From contig NZ_VCGW01000001.1 of the NCBI RefSeq assembly GCF_007671675.1, forward strand, positions 186,001 to 250,000: DNA of 64,000 bases, read 5' to 3'. The translations under genes and the position numbers were made by a program. Under the pieces are notes generated by a model. The model was given only the letters and a program-made list of their open reading frames with translations. It made no database searches and was not told the origin of the DNA. The stretch is from Marinobacter maritimus. GTDB taxonomy: Bacteria > Pseudomonadota > Gammaproteobacteria > Pseudomonadales > Oleiphilaceae. This document shows positions 23,582 to 34,135 of this stretch, in pieces. The stretch's first letter is position 1; each line of letters begins with the position of its first letter.

Positions 23582-25888
23582 ATGCCAGAGTTTCAGACGA
23601 CGGATGAAGGCTTTGAGCGAGTTTCACTCAGGGACTACACGGAAAAGGCCTATCTCGACTACTCCATGTACGTCATTCTTGATCGTGCACTTCCGAATGT
23701 TGGCGACGGACTGAAGCCGGTTCAGCGGCGTATTATCTACGCCATGTCAGAGCTGGGCCTGAAATCCACGTCCAAATACAAGAAATCTGCCCGTACTGTG
23801 GGTGATGTGCTCGGTAAGTTCCACCCGCATGGCGACAGTGCCTGCTATGAAGCCATGGTGCTGATGGCGCAGCCGTTTTCCTATCGATATCCGCTCGTTG
23901 ATGGCCAGGGCAACTGGGGTGCGCCAGACGATCCGAAATCGTTTGCGGCCATGCGGTACACAGAATCCCGGCTGGCGCGTTTTGCTGATGTGTTGCTCGC
24001 TGAGCTCGGCCAGGGCACTGTGGATTGGACCCCCAACTTTGATGGCACCATGGAAGAGCCCTCTGTGCTGCCGGCTCGGCTGCCCCATGTGCTGCTGAAC
24101 GGCACGACTGGTATTGCGGTGGGCATGGCCACGGATATCCCTCCCCATAACGTCAGAGAGGTGACGGCAGCTTGTATCAGGTTGCTGGACGACCCTGAGG
24201 CGACTGTCGACCAGCTTTGTGAGCACGTTAAAGGGCCGGATTTCCCGACATACGCGGAAATCATTACGCCCCGTAAAGATCTGCGTCAGATGTACGAAAC
24301 TGGCCGGGGCTCTTTGCGTATGCGTGCCCGCTGGGTGCGGGAGACTGGCGAAATTGTAGTGACAGACTTGCCGCACCAGGTATCTGGTAACCGTGTGCTT
24401 GAGCAAATCGCGCACCAGATGCAAACCAAAAAGCTACCTATGGTCGCGGATCTCCGTGACGAGTCAGATCATGAGAATCCGACCCGGCTGGTGATTGTAC
24501 CGCGCTCAAATCGTGTCGACCTCGACGGGCTGATGGCGCACTTGTTTGCCAGTACAGATCTGGAGAAAACCTACAGGGTTAACATCAACGTCATCGGTAA
24601 CGATGGCCGCCCAGGTGTGAAGGGTCTGCGCCAGATGTTGACGGAATGGCTGGCGTTCCGGCGCACTACGGTAACCCGACGCTTGCAGTATCGCCTCGAT
24701 AAGGTGCTTGCACGGCTGCATATTCTTGAAGGCTTGCTGATTGCCTATCTGAATATCGACGAAGTCATCCATATTATTCGCACTGAAGACAAACCCAAAC
24801 CGGTGTTGATGGAGCGGTTCGGGTTGTCCCCGGATCAGGCCGAATCCATCCTTGAGCTGAAATTACGGCACTTGGCCAAGCTTGAGGAAATGAAAATTCG
24901 CGGCGAGCAGGACGAGCTGGCGGCAGAGCGGGACGAGCTCCAGACGATTCTCGGTTCTGAAGATCGTTTGCGTGAGCTGATCAAGAGCGAGCTGCAGGCA
25001 GATGCCGAAACCTACGGAGACGATCGCCGCTCTCCTATTGTTGCGCGTGAAGAGGCCCGGGCGTTCAGTGAGAACGATCTGGTTTCCAATGACCCGGTTA
25101 CCGTGGTGTTGTCCGACAAAGGCTGGGTACGCGCCGCCAAGGGTCATGATATTGACCCGGACGGGCTGAGCTACAAGTCTGGCGACCGTTTTGCTCTGGC
25201 AGCTCGAGGTCGCAATAACCAGCAAGCAATTTTTCTCGACTCCACCGGCCGGGCGTATTCACTGATGGCCCATAGCCTGCCTTCAGCCCGGGGGCAGGGC
25301 GAACCGCTGACAGGCAGGATCAACCCTCCTTCGGGGGCGAGCTTCTCCGGTTTGCTGATGGGCGATCCAGCACGCAAGACGTTGTTGGTAACGGATGGTG
25401 GTTACGGATTCGTGACCTCGTTGGAGGACATGATCAGCAAAAACCGCAACGGCAAGGCCGTGGTCAGCGTACCGAAAGGCGCGAAGATTATGCCGCCGGT
25501 GATTGTCCCGGTTACGGATAACGTCTTGTATCTGGGGGCAATATCCAACGAAGGCAGAATGCTTGTTTTCCCCCTTAGCGAGCTGCCTGAACTGAGTAAG
25601 GGTAAGGGTAACAAGATTATCAGCATTCCCTCTGCCCGGGTGCAGAGCCGCGAGGAGTACGTGGTGGCCGTGGCGGTATTTGCCAAGGATGATCAGTTGG
25701 AAATTCGTGCGGGCAAGCGCAAGATGGGTCTGCAGTTCAGCGATCTTGAGCATTATCTGGGCGAGCGCGGTCGGCGCGGGCACAAGCTGCCGCGAGGACT
25801 GCAGCGTGTGGACGCCATTGATGTTATTCCTTCTGCCGCAAGGGCAAAGGAAGAGGAAAGTTCTGATGATGGAGAGCTCAGACCGTGA
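23582..25888 (+). CDS. parC: DNA topoisomerase IV subunit A (ParC)
   Basis: A 768-aa type IIA topoisomerase breakage-reunion subunit. The active-site tyrosine is Tyr126 in [10 protein letters not shown]. The quinolone-determining segment reads [12 protein letters not shown] with Ser86 and Glu90, the residues found in drug-susceptible ParC (equivalent to E. coli Ser80/Glu84). The C-terminal beta-pinwheel is shorter than in GyrA and there is no GyrA box, which supports ParC. A good promoter lies upstream. Its stop overlaps the serB start (GTGA), so the two genes are translationally coupled, an order also known from Pseudomonas. Confidence 0.96.
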   Translation: MPEFQTTDEGFERVSLRDYTEKAYLDYSMYVILDRALPNVGDGLKPVQRRIIYAMSELGLKSTSKYKKSARTVGDVLGKFHPHGDSACYEAMVLMAQPFSYRYPLVDGQGNWGAPDDPKSFAAMRYTESRLARFADVLLAELGQGTVDWTPNFDGTMEEPSVLPARLPHVLLNGTTGIAVGMATDIPPHNVREVTAACIRLLDDPEATVDQLCEHVKGPDFPTYAEIITPRKDLRQMYETGRGSLRMRARWVRETGEIVVTDLPHQVSGNRVLEQIAHQMQTKKLPMVADLRDESDHENPTRLVIVPRSNRVDLDGLMAHLFASTDLEKTYRVNINVIGNDGRPGVKGLRQMLTEWLAFRRTTVTRRLQYRLDKVLARLHILEGLLIAYLNIDEVIHIIRTEDKPKPVLMERFGLSPDQAESILELKLRHLAKLEEMKIRGEQDELAAERDELQTILGSEDRLRELIKSELQADAETYGDDRRSPIVAREEARAFSENDLVSNDPVTVVLSDKGWVRAAKGHDIDPDGLSYKSGDRFALAARGRNNQQAIFLDSTGRAYSLMAHSLPSARGQGEPLTGRINPPSGASFSGLLMGDPARKTLLVTDGGYGFVTSLEDMISKNRNGKAVVSVPKGAKIMPPVIVPVTDNVLYLGAISNEGRMLVFPLSELPELSKGKGNKIISIPSARVQSREEYVVAVAVFAKDDQLEIRAGKRKMGLQFSDLEHYLGERGRRGHKLPRGLQRVDAIDVIPSAARAKEEESSDDGELRP

Positions 25889-27117
25889 GTGAACTGGTTC
25901 TGATTAACGTATCCGGGCGCGACAAGCCCGGTCTCACGTCGGAAATTACCGGCATCATGGGGCAGTATGACGTACGGATTCTCGACATAGGGCAGGCGGT
26001 TATTCACGACCATCTGACCTGGGGCATTTTGATAGAAATACCCGACGAGTCGAAATCCTCCCCGGTTATCCGTGATCTGCTTTTCCGCCTGCATGCGTTG
26101 GATCTTCAGGTCAGGTTTGCGCCGATTACTATAGAGGAATATCAGACCTGGGCCGAAGGACGTAACCGCGCCTGTTACATCGTTACTCTGCTGTCCCGTG
26201 ATATCAAGGCGGAGCAGATTGCCCGTGTCTCAGCGATCACGGCCCGTCACGGCCTGAATATCGATAATATTTCCAGGCTGTCGGCAAGACCTTCACTCAA
26301 CACGGCCGGTAACGGTATTGCCTGCGTGGAGTTTTCCGTGCGCGGCACACCCTCGGACCTTGAGCAACTGAGAGCCGACTTCCTGCACATCGCCGGTGAG
26401 ATGAATGTGGATATCGCCTTCCAGGAAGATTCCATCTTCCGGCGGAACCGCCGTCTGGTAGTGTTTGATATGGATTCCACCCTCATTGAAGCCGAAGTGA
26501 TCGACGAGCTTGCCATGGAGGCCGGTGTTGGCGAACAGGTCGCAGAGATCACCGAGCGCGCGATGCAGGGCGAACTGGACTTCAGTCAGAGTTTTGCTGA
26601 GCGCCTGTCGCTGCTCAAAGGCCTGGATGAATCTGTGCTGGAACGGGTTGCCGATCGGCTGAAAATGACGGAGGGCGCGGAGCACCTGATCCGGAGCCTG
26701 AAAGCACTGGGGTACCGCACTGCGATCCTGTCAGGTGGCTTTACCTACTTTGCCCGGCACCTTCAAAACAAGCTGGGCATCGATTACGTATATGCGAACG
26801 AGCTGGAAATTCGCGACGGCAAGGTGACTGGCGAGGTTTCCGGCCAGATCGTGGATGGCAAGCGTAAGGCAGAATTGCTACTGGAGATTGCCGGGAAAGA
26901 GCACATTTCCCGGGAACAGGTCATTGCAGTCGGCGATGGGGCTAACGACCTGCCTATGTTGAGCCAGGCTGGCCTTGGCGTTGCCTTCAGAGCTAAGCCA
27001 CTGGTCAAGGAGTCTGCGCGCCACGCAATCTCTACGCTCGGCCTGGACGCGATTCTCTATCTGATCGGTTTTCGCGAAAGTGAAACGAATCAGGGATTGA
27101 AAGACGCCGGCTTCTGA
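25885..27117 (+). CDS. serB: Phosphoserine phosphatase (SerB) with N-terminal ACT domains
   Basis: A 410-aa protein. Residues 1-180 contain two ACT-like regulatory domains ([20 protein letters not shown] and [19 protein letters not shown]). The HAD phosphatase domain follows: [18 protein letters not shown] with Asp195/Asp197, [11 protein letters not shown], and [10 protein letters not shown]. It catalyses the last step of serine synthesis, removing phosphate from L-phosphoserine. The ACT domains suggest serine feedback. It starts at GTG 25885, overlapping the parC stop by 4 nt. The longer ACT-containing form is typical of pseudomonads rather than enterics. Confidence 0.94.
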   Translation: MSELVLINVSGRDKPGLTSEITGIMGQYDVRILDIGQAVIHDHLTWGILIEIPDESKSSPVIRDLLFRLHALDLQVRFAPITIEEYQTWAEGRNRACYIVTLLSRDIKAEQIARVSAITARHGLNIDNISRLSARPSLNTAGNGIACVEFSVRGTPSDLEQLRADFLHIAGEMNVDIAFQEDSIFRRNRRLVVFDMDSTLIEAEVIDELAMEAGVGEQVAEITERAMQGELDFSQSFAERLSLLKGLDESVLERVADRLKMTEGAEHLIRSLKALGYRTAILSGGFTYFARHLQNKLGIDYVYANELEIRDGKVTGEVSGQIVDGKRKAELLLEIAGKEHISREQVIAVGDGANDLPMLSQAGLGVAFRAKPLVKESARHAISTLGLDAILYLIGFRESETNQGLKDAGF

Positions 27118-27124
27118 GCCGGCG
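27105..27124 (+). terminator. GC-rich hairpin overlapping the serB stop codon
   Basis: CGCCGGC-TTCTGA-GCCGGCG is a perfect 7-bp stem with the serB TGA stop in its loop. No T-run follows, so it may act as an RNA 3'-end stabiliser or weak terminator against the convergent fimX-like gene. Confidence 0.4.
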
Positions 27125-27161
27125 CCTCTTCTGATGCCGTGGGACTCTCTGGCTGCGGCAC

Positions 27162-29246
27162 TCAGTTATCGCCGAAGTCGTAGTTCATCTCCGGTACCGG
27201 AGCCTGCAAATAATACCCTTGAATGTAATTCACGCCGGCCTGCCAGAGTGTCGCAAGAACGGCTGCATTTTCCACAAGAGGAATAATGGTGAGCTTGCCG
27301 GCGCTCTGCAGGCTCTTCACCATCTCTTTTACCTGCTCCCTGGCTTCATCATTCTTCTGGATTTCTTCGGTGAAAGAACCGTCAATTTTCACGTAATCCG
27401 TATCAATGTGCTTCAGGGTAATGAACGGATTCAGCGCGCAGCCAAACTGGGCAATAGACACCTTGCAGTGAAGCTGGTGCAAGGCTTTGGTGAAGTCCTT
27501 GGCCTGTTTCATGTAATTGTTCGCATCGCACTCGCGGATCTGAAAAATCAGTGCGTCCCCGGGCAAACGTGCTGCCTTCAGGGCCACGCTCAGCCATGGA
27601 GTGAAGGTTTTGTCCTGCAGGGTTTCAGCCGTCACGTTGAGGAACATGCGGGTATCGTTGCCCCTGGAGCGATGGCTTGATAACTGTTTGATCGTTTGCA
27701 AGATAACCCAGCGGTCGATCTTGATGGCGGTATCGGTGGGCCCCATGGGCGGAAGAAAATCGTAGGGCGAGACTTCTTTGTCATCCTGATCGAGCATTCT
27801 CACGAAGGCTTCGTAGTGCTCTTCCCCCTCTCCACGGAGGTTGATGATGGGTTGGAACAGCAACCGGAAACGGTTGTCATCCAGCGCCTTCAGTATTGCC
27901 TCGGTGGAGTTGCTGTCATCCAGAGTCTCGTGATCTGCCGGGTTGTAGGCGCGGACACCGTTGCCCTGAGCCTGGCCTTCCTGCTTGCGTACGTCTGACG
28001 ATGCGGTGTGGGCCCGGGCCATAAGCTCTTCTGCTTTTGGCGAGTTTTCGGTAATAGACGCAACACCGATACTGACGGTCAATGGAACCGTGCGGCCGTT
28101 GATTTCGAACAGGTGATCATCGACGGCTTTGCGAATCTGCTCACACCGGGTTGTCATGGATTTTTCATCACCGGGCAGGCATAGAAGACAGAATGCATCA
28201 TCGCTGAGGCGGGCCAGCACCAGATCATCGGCGGCCTCTTTTTTCAGCAAGGTGGCAAGGTCGCTCAGCAGCAAATCTGCGCCGGAAATACCTACCTGGC
28301 CTTTCATGGTTATAAAATTATCGAGAGCGATATACGCCAAGGCGCCGGTTTGGTTGTTTTTACCGGCATTGGCGATGGCCTGTTCAAGCTCTTTCATCAG
28401 ATACTGACGGTTATACAGGCCCGTAAGGAGATCCTGGCTGCTGATTTCGCGTAACTTCTCCTCCAGCTCTGCATCGCTGTGTTCCGGTTGCAGCACAATC
28501 TGGGTACAGACTTCGCTATCGTAGGTTGCACCGGACACCGACATGGTCACATTCAGCTCATGATCATCGCTGCGCTTCGCAGTGCAGTTGATGGTCATGC
28601 CATCTTGGCCCTTCTCTGCGAAAGACTTCATGAATGTCTTGTAGTCAGTCTGACTCTCCGGCGTTAACGTATCGAGCACGGGGACGCACATCAGGTCATC
28701 AATGTCGTCGTAGCCGAGAAACTCAAGGTAGGACTGATTGGCGTAGATATGCATGCCGTCATTGATGTAGGCAATGGCATCCTTGGAGCTTTCCAGTAGC
28801 AGCTGGCAGCGTTGTTCTGCTTCACGCAGATGCGACTCCAGTGCCCTGCGGCGGCGGCGATCCTCAAGCGCTGCAAGTTCGCGCTTGGCTTTCAATACCA
28901 GCAAATCGTCATGACCAGATTGTACCGTGGCCTGGGCACCCGCTTTCATGACGGCCACCGTTCTTTCTCGACTTTCTTGCTCTGTGAGGAACAGGCACGG
29001 GATGTCTTTATCCATGCGCCGGATCATGGCCAAGGCGTTATCTGCAGTAAATTCCTGCTCGATATCGCGGGCCAGAAGCAGGTCCCAGTTGCCATTTTTA
29101 AGCGCTTCTTCCAGGTCCTCTTCGGACGTGATGCGATGCGCTCGCGTGGCTTTGCCGGCATTTCTGAGCAGACTTACCAAGGATTCGGCATCATTCTGGG
29201 AAGGGTCGAGGATCAGCAGGTGTACGGTGGCGTTCTGTTTCTGCAT
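27162..29246 (-). CDS. fimX: FimX-like c-di-GMP receptor with REC, PAS and degenerate GGDEF-EAL domains
   Basis: A 694-aa protein, close to the 691 aa of P. aeruginosa FimX. The order is REC-like (about 8-125), PAS (140-255), GGDEF (265-425) and EAL (440-694). The catalytic motifs are lost: the GGDEF site reads RLSDDAF, the EAL signature is YEAFVR, the DDFG loop is AQFGCALN, and EGVE is replaced by VENA. It is therefore a probable c-di-GMP receptor, not an enzyme. FimX controls type IV pilus assembly and twitching. Position next to serB/parC matches Pseudomonas. The REC domain appears to lack a clear phospho-acceptor setting. The gene is convergent with serB. Confidence 0.82.
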   Translation of the reverse strand: MQKQNATVHLLILDPSQNDAESLVSLLRNAGKATRAHRITSEEDLEEALKNGNWDLLLARDIEQEFTADNALAMIRRMDKDIPCLFLTEQESRERTVAVMKAGAQATVQSGHDDLLVLKAKRELAALEDRRRRRALESHLREAEQRCQLLLESSKDAIAYINDGMHIYANQSYLEFLGYDDIDDLMCVPVLDTLTPESQTDYKTFMKSFAEKGQDGMTINCTAKRSDDHELNVTMSVSGATYDSEVCTQIVLQPEHSDAELEEKLREISSQDLLTGLYNRQYLMKELEQAIANAGKNNQTGALAYIALDNFITMKGQVGISGADLLLSDLATLLKKEAADDLVLARLSDDAFCLLCLPGDEKSMTTRCEQIRKAVDDHLFEINGRTVPLTVSIGVASITENSPKAEELMARAHTASSDVRKQEGQAQGNGVRAYNPADHETLDDSNSTEAILKALDDNRFRLLFQPIINLRGEGEEHYEAFVRMLDQDDKEVSPYDFLPPMGPTDTAIKIDRWVILQTIKQLSSHRSRGNDTRMFLNVTAETLQDKTFTPWLSVALKAARLPGDALIFQIRECDANNYMKQAKDFTKALHQLHCKVSIAQFGCALNPFITLKHIDTDYVKIDGSFTEEIQKNDEAREQVKEMVKSLQSAGKLTIIPLVENAAVLATLWQAGVNYIQGYYLQAPVPEMNYDFGDN

Positions 29247-29385
29247 TCCTAAGGCGTCTCATAATACAGGTTGGCTGAGCCGGCCCCGGCAGAAAAAAAT
29301 CTGCCTTAAATACAGTATCTTGCAAGAAACTGTGAACTGGTACTGCGAGACCGGACTGTCACTATCGCTGAATGATGCAGGGGTT

Positions 29386-29430
29386 GAGGCTTAATAACAA
29401 GCCTCCGGCGGATTTACCAAGGCGCCGGAG
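29386..29430 (-). other. Two overlapping, mutually exclusive hairpins after the PilZ-type gene
   Basis: GAGGCTT (29386-29392) can pair with AAGCCTC (29399-29405), and CTCCGGCG (29403-29410) with CGCCGGAG (29423-29430). The two stems share the bases 29403-29405, so both cannot form fully. The site lies immediately downstream of the 29435 gene on the minus strand, so a terminator or processing site is likely. Confidence 0.4.
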
Positions 29431-29434
29431 CTGC

Positions 29435-31243
29435 TCAGAGAGATGGCCACAGGGAATCGAAATCGTCTTCACTGGTAGCAAGTGATGGAGACGGAGATGC
29501 GGCAGTCGGCGCTGCCGTATTGTTGTGAAGCTTCAACTCGAACTGGCTGATGCTGCCAGTTGAAGAAACCTTCTTCAATAATTGGCCCTGTTCTTCTCTG
29601 CCATCTTGCAGTAAGGAGATCCGGCTGCCGGGCTGGAAGGGCAGCCGGGGCGTAATCAGGGTGGCAGACTGATTGACGACACTGATCTCCGGCAGCATCA
29701 GGCCGCGCAGGTACTCACTGCTGTTGCCGACTTTCTGGATCAGGCGCACACCGCAGGGTGAGCCGCTAGGTGCCAGAAGCTCGATGCCAATCTGAGTACT
29801 ATGATTTTTGACCTGCCGGATCCAGCGAACAACGGCGACACTCCAGGGATGAGAGCGTTGCTCTCGTACTCCCAGTATCTCGCCTGCCTGCATCGACGGC
29901 GGAACATTGGTCTCCCACGAGACGCAGTAGCCACCTGGGCTGGTATTCACCAGTAGTGTTGTGTGGGATCTGGGACGGTTCTTGTCGGTCGCCGGCGCTG
30001 GCGTATTCCCGAAACTGCCACGAAAATTGATGGGTGTATCGGCGGAGTGCAAGTGTTCATCGCTTGGCGATGCGTCAGGTGCACCTGCCCAGGCATCTTC
30101 GCGTTTGCGGGATTTGCGGACAAAGACGTTTTCTTCGTTCTCATCTCCGTTTTCGTTGCCGGTCACGAACTCGGTAAACGACTTCTCACCCGCAATAAAA
30201 TAATGCGCTGCGGAAAGCCCCACGCAGACTTCCAGGGAGCCCTGGCTAGCGATCCGGTTGAAGTTCCGCTTTGCCAGAATCCCGAGTGCCTGGCTCAGAT
30301 GAGTGAGCAATGTGTCGTTGACATTGCCCGGTATTTTCAGAGTACCGGGTGCCGGAAGCTGGCGAAGCCGGGCATCGAGATTCTCAGAGATGGTGGCTGC
30401 CAGCTCGCGGGTGTCAAATCCGAAGCTTTCATCACCAGGCTTCGCTTCCAGAAGGCTTCTGTACACCGGGGAGCTGTCGCGCTCCATGTTGACAACGAAA
30501 AGAGTGTCTTGCCCTATATCAGGTCCACAGCGGGTTTGCTCAGTCCAGGATTCGAACAGCTCGTATGCGTGAAGCAGTTCTGACTGTCTGAGCTGATTTG
30601 GTCGGGCGCAGCCAAGAAGCAAAAGACGTTTGTAGCTGGCCGCCACAGTGCTTGTCTGCCTCTGCCTCAGAGTGTCGTCTTCAACGCTTATGTCAGAAAG
30701 TTTGTTGCGGTGGGCAAAGCGGAACATCCGGTGACATTCCAGCCAGCTTTGCGCCGGGCTCGGGCAATAGAGTTGGTGAGACCTCAGGATGGTCGAGGCT
30801 AGCTCGGAGGTAGCCCGATGGATGGCTGTAGCAATCAATTTGCGGTTTTTGTCCAACCCGCCATCGTCCAGCACTTCGAGGAGGCACAACTTGTAACCAC
30901 TGGCCAGGTGCAGCTGGAGCGCTTGCGACAGATTGGCAATTTTACGTTGTTTTTCTGGCAGGGCCACTGCAAGGCCAAGGTAGTGGCGGGAAAGCTCGCT
31001 GCAGACGAAATGAATCTTTTCACGAATCAGCTCAAGGAACTGCAGGCGGTTCTGGGGTGCAAGAAACAGATGGTTGAGTTCAATAATCGCGTGGTAAAGC
31101 TGGCGAGACACCTCGCCAATATTGGCCATTGGAAGCTGGTTGATCCAGGCCCTGAACGCCTTGGGCGTTGTATCGCAGAACGACAGACTTGCTGTTTTCT
31201 GCTCCGGTACACGGAGATCTGGTTTGAGGATCATGCCTTCCAT
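29435..31243 (-). CDS. PilZ-motif protein, FimW-like, upstream of fimX
   Basis: A 602-aa cytoplasmic protein. The first 370 residues are mostly helical with no enzyme motifs I recognise. A charged low-complexity linker (about 375-425) follows, then a PilZ-like module: PRSHTTLLVNTSPGGYCVSW, with NxSxxG, and later QVKNHSTQIGIELLAPSG. PilZ domains bind c-di-GMP. The order PilZ gene then fimX on one strand is conserved with P. aeruginosa PA4958-PA4959, and I recall the former being described as the c-di-GMP effector FimW. That name is from memory, so the symbol is left blank. The start ATG 31243 lacks a strong ribosome binding site; ATG 31234 is possible. Confidence 0.72.
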   Translation of the reverse strand: MEGMILKPDLRVPEQKTASLSFCDTTPKAFRAWINQLPMANIGEVSRQLYHAIIELNHLFLAPQNRLQFLELIREKIHFVCSELSRHYLGLAVALPEKQRKIANLSQALQLHLASGYKLCLLEVLDDGGLDKNRKLIATAIHRATSELASTILRSHQLYCPSPAQSWLECHRMFRFAHRNKLSDISVEDDTLRQRQTSTVAASYKRLLLLGCARPNQLRQSELLHAYELFESWTEQTRCGPDIGQDTLFVVNMERDSSPVYRSLLEAKPGDESFGFDTRELAATISENLDARLRQLPAPGTLKIPGNVNDTLLTHLSQALGILAKRNFNRIASQGSLEVCVGLSAAHYFIAGEKSFTEFVTGNENGDENEENVFVRKSRKREDAWAGAPDASPSDEHLHSADTPINFRGSFGNTPAPATDKNRPRSHTTLLVNTSPGGYCVSWETNVPPSMQAGEILGVREQRSHPWSVAVVRWIRQVKNHSTQIGIELLAPSGSPCGVRLIQKVGNSSEYLRGLMLPEISVVNQSATLITPRLPFQPGSRISLLQDGREEQGQLLKKVSSTGSISQFELKLHNNTAAPTAASPSPSLATSEDDFDSLWPSL

Positions 31244-31468
31244 GAAAATACGCCAATATCAGAGCGAGGTTTCGTATTCCGGGCTCTCTCATCGAGCGCA
31301 ACAAACATTGCTCGGTGTGTCAGTTCATCCGGAAAACACCGTAAATACATTTTTTTACAAAATAGACGGTACTGGACTTTAAAGTAGCAAGCCAGTCCAG
31401 AAAAGCGAGAAATTGACGTGTTGACAATGTTTCACATGTTAAATCAGGCCAGCTTTGCGTAAACACGA

Positions 31469-32518
31469 TTAAAGCGCTTCCGAATACAGGTCTATGGGCG
31501 TCTTGGCTGCTCTTCCAGGAACCTCGCGGACAAGCCGTGGAACCAGAAATCCCGGTAGCCTCGACAGTAACTCGCGAACCAGTATGCGGGCCTCTTCATC
31601 GGACACGTCAAAGTGCTGAGCCCCCGCTACCGGGTCAAACGCATGAAGGTAGTAGGGCAGCACGCCGGCGTCGAACAGCGTCTCACTCAGTTGTTCCAGC
31701 ACCTCTGCATCATCATTGACACCCCTGAGGATCACACTCTGGTTCAGCAGGGTTACTCCCGCTGCGCGAAGATAGCCCAGAGCACGTCGGGTAGTATGGT
31801 CCATCTCCGCAGGGTGATTGACGTGCAGTACCATTACAACCTGCACGGGCGTACTGCTGATCCATTTCAGCAGTGCATCGCACACTCGCTGCGGTATCAC
31901 TATCGGGAGTCGGGTATGCAGTCGTATGCGGCGGATGTGAGGGATGCTGCTGATGGCTGATGCCCATTGGGCCAGCAGTTGGTCGTTCACGGCCAGCGGA
32001 TCGCCGCCGCTGAAAATGACTTCATTGATTTCCGGGGATGCCGCAAGTGCATCCAGCACCCGCTGCCGGTCGGCCGGGCTGAGGCGCTGCTCGTCGTAGG
32101 GAAAGTGGCGGCGAAAACAGTAGCGGCAGTTAATCGCACACTGCCCGGTAACCATTAGCAGAGCCCTGCTGCGATACTTTCGAATCAGCCCCGTGGTTTG
32201 TATCGCGCCGTCTTCCTGCAACGGGTCTGTAACAAAGCCTTCGGCAACGTTAGTCTCAAGGCCCAGCGGAAGGACTTGTCGTAGCAATGGGTCTGAGGGG
32301 TTTCCCTTCTCCATTCGCGCCAGGAAAGGCTCGGGAACCCTGACAGGAAACAAACGATGGCCAGCCTCGGCGCCATCCAGCCACATCTCCGGAGGCAGGC
32401 CCAGCCGCGCCAGCAGTTCCCGTGGTGACGTTATCGAGTCGGAAAGCAGTTGTTGCCAGCTCCGGTTGTCATCGTCTGAAAGCCGGGCTTCTATAGTGGC
32501 GGGGGTTCGCTGTATCAT
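31469..32518 (-). CDS. epmB: L-lysine 2,3-aminomutase-like EF-P modification enzyme (EpmB)
   Basis: A 349-aa radical SAM protein of the KamA/YjeK family. The cluster motif C-x3-C-x2-C is QCAINCRYCFRR. VIFSGGDPLAVND and LHTRLPIVIP are conserved family features, and the C-terminal KamA tail is short as in EpmB. It converts (S)-alpha-lysine to (R)-beta-lysine for attachment to EF-P. It is divergent from efp with only 45 nt between start codons, and epmA follows efp. This arrangement supports EF-P modification over the catabolic lysine aminomutase. Confidence 0.92.
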   Translation of the reverse strand: MIQRTPATIEARLSDDDNRSWQQLLSDSITSPRELLARLGLPPEMWLDGAEAGHRLFPVRVPEPFLARMEKGNPSDPLLRQVLPLGLETNVAEGFVTDPLQEDGAIQTTGLIRKYRSRALLMVTGQCAINCRYCFRRHFPYDEQRLSPADRQRVLDALAASPEINEVIFSGGDPLAVNDQLLAQWASAISSIPHIRRIRLHTRLPIVIPQRVCDALLKWISSTPVQVVMVLHVNHPAEMDHTTRRALGYLRAAGVTLLNQSVILRGVNDDAEVLEQLSETLFDAGVLPYYLHAFDPVAGAQHFDVSDEEARILVRELLSRLPGFLVPRLVREVPGRAAKTPIDLYSEAL

Positions 32519-32563
32519 AGCGGCCTTTGAATTTTAAACAGCATTTTGGCAGGTGGACATTTC

Positions 32564-33139
32564 ATGGCTTCTTATTCTACCAACGAATTTCGCGGCGGTC
32601 TTAAAGTATTACTGGATGGCGACCCCTGCATTATTCTCGAGAACGAAATCGTAAAGCCCGGTAAGGGTCAGGCCTTTAACCGTGTCAGGCTACGCAACCT
32701 GATGAGCAACCGGGTATGGGAACGCACCTTCAAGTCTGGCGAAAGTCTCGAGGCGGCCGACGTGATGGACCAGGATATGGAATACCTCTACACCGACGGG
32801 GAATTCTGGCACTTCATGCTCACCGACGGGTCCTTCGAGCAATACGCGGCGGACGCAAAAGCCGTCGGCGACACCATCAAGTGGTTGAAAGAACAGGACG
32901 TATACACCGTTACTTTATACAACGGTGCGCCCTTGACAGTCACTCCGCCAAACTTTGTTGAGCTTGAAGTGGTCGAAACCGACCCGGGCATGAAAGGCGA
33001 TACCGCCCAGGGTGGCTCCAAGCCGGCAACCCTGTCGACCGGTGCAGTTGTAAGTGTGCCACTGTTTATCACCATTGGCGAAGTACTCAAGGTCGACACC
33101 CGCTCTGGTGAATACATGAACCGGGTGAAAAGCAGCTGA
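32564..33139 (+). CDS. efp: Translation elongation factor P
   Basis: A 191-aa EF-P with three beta-barrel domains. The domain I loop is VKPGKGQAF, with Lys34 at the tip, the residue beta-lysylated by EpmA and EpmB; both enzymes are encoded on either side. EF-P binds between the P and E sites and relieves ribosome stalling at consecutive prolines. The start is ATG 32564 ([12 protein letters not shown]) with GGTGGA upstream; an in-frame ATG at 32546 gives an unusual N-terminus and is rejected. epmA begins 7 nt after the stop. Confidence 0.97.
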   Translation: MASYSTNEFRGGLKVLLDGDPCIILENEIVKPGKGQAFNRVRLRNLMSNRVWERTFKSGESLEAADVMDQDMEYLYTDGEFWHFMLTDGSFEQYAADAKAVGDTIKWLKEQDVYTVTLYNGAPLTVTPPNFVELEVVETDPGMKGDTAQGGSKPATLSTGAVVSVPLFITIGEVLKVDTRSGEYMNRVKSS

Positions 33140-33146
33140 TCCAGGC

Positions 33147-34115
33147 ATGAAAAATCAGCCTGACTGGCGGCCCACTGCGACCCTGGCAGCCCTGAAGAGC
33201 CGTGCACAACAATCAGCCTTTGTGCGCGGTTTTTTTGCCCAGCGCAATGTTATGGAAGTTGAAACCCCGGTACTTGGTCGCTGCGGCGTAACCGAGCCCA
33301 ACCTCGACGGCATACCCGCAAAATCAACGGCTCAAGGCGTTGAGGGCGGCTGGCTGCAAACCTCCCCTGAATACCACATGAAGCGCCTGCTGGCCGCAGA
33401 TTCTGGCTCCATTTACCAGATCTCAAAGGTCTTTCGCAATGGCGAACGCGGCAGCCGCCACAACCCCGAGTTTTCCATGCTGGAATGGTATCGCACGGGT
33501 TTTGACGATGAAGTTCTGATGACAGAAGTCGCCGACCTGGTATGCGGCTGGCTGGAATGCCCGCGGCCAAAGGCAACAAGCTATCGCCAGGCCATGATTG
33601 ATTGGGCCGGTATTGACCCCTTTGTGGTAACAGAAAGCGACCTGCACCAACGCTGCCGGCAGTGGCTCGAACCCGAGCAGCTGCAAGACCTCAGCCGCGA
33701 CGGCTGCCTCGACTTACTGATGGGCTTCGCCGTCGAGCCCAATCTGGGCACCGAAACCCCGGTATTCATCAACCAATACCCGGCCTCCCAAGCCTCACTG
33801 GCCAGAATCTCCAACGTTGACGGCTTCGACGTAGCCCATCGCTTCGAGCTCTATATAGACGGCCTGGAGTTATGCAACGGTTACTGGGAGCTCACCAACG
33901 CAGACGAACAGCGCGCCCGCTTCGAAGCAGATAACCGCCAGCGAAAAGCCGCTGGAAAAACCGAAATGGACGTTGATGAAGCCTTTTTGATGGCCCTGGA
34001 GCGCGGTTTGCCAGACTGCGCCGGCGTGGCTTTGGGTCTGGATCGCCTGTTAATGCTGAAAACAGGCACGCGTGATATTGCAGACGTGCTGGCATTCCCA
34101 ATAGAGCGAGCTTAA
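33147..34115 (+). CDS. epmA: EF-P lysine ligase (EpmA/GenX/PoxA)
   Basis: A 322-aa paralogue of the class II lysyl-tRNA synthetase catalytic domain, without the anticodon-binding domain. Motif 2 is SKVFRNGERGSRHNPEFSMLEWY and motif 3 is GVALGLDRLLML. It attaches (R)-beta-lysine to Lys34 of EF-P. It follows efp directly and forms the epmB-efp-epmA set. No epmC (the hydroxylase) is seen here. A large multi-hairpin element lies just downstream. Confidence 0.95.
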   Translation: MKNQPDWRPTATLAALKSRAQQSAFVRGFFAQRNVMEVETPVLGRCGVTEPNLDGIPAKSTAQGVEGGWLQTSPEYHMKRLLAADSGSIYQISKVFRNGERGSRHNPEFSMLEWYRTGFDDEVLMTEVADLVCGWLECPRPKATSYRQAMIDWAGIDPFVVTESDLHQRCRQWLEPEQLQDLSRDGCLDLLMGFAVEPNLGTETPVFINQYPASQASLARISNVDGFDVAHRFELYIDGLELCNGYWELTNADEQRARFEADNRQRKAAGKTEMDVDEAFLMALERGLPDCAGVALGLDRLLMLKTGTRDIADVLAFPIERA

Positions 34116-34135
34116 AAGTTATACAAAAGACGGGG

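Noticed and set aside
23747..24424. 225-codon minus-strand frame opposite parC
   Set aside because: parC is certain on the other strand, and the frame has no motif or ribosome binding site.
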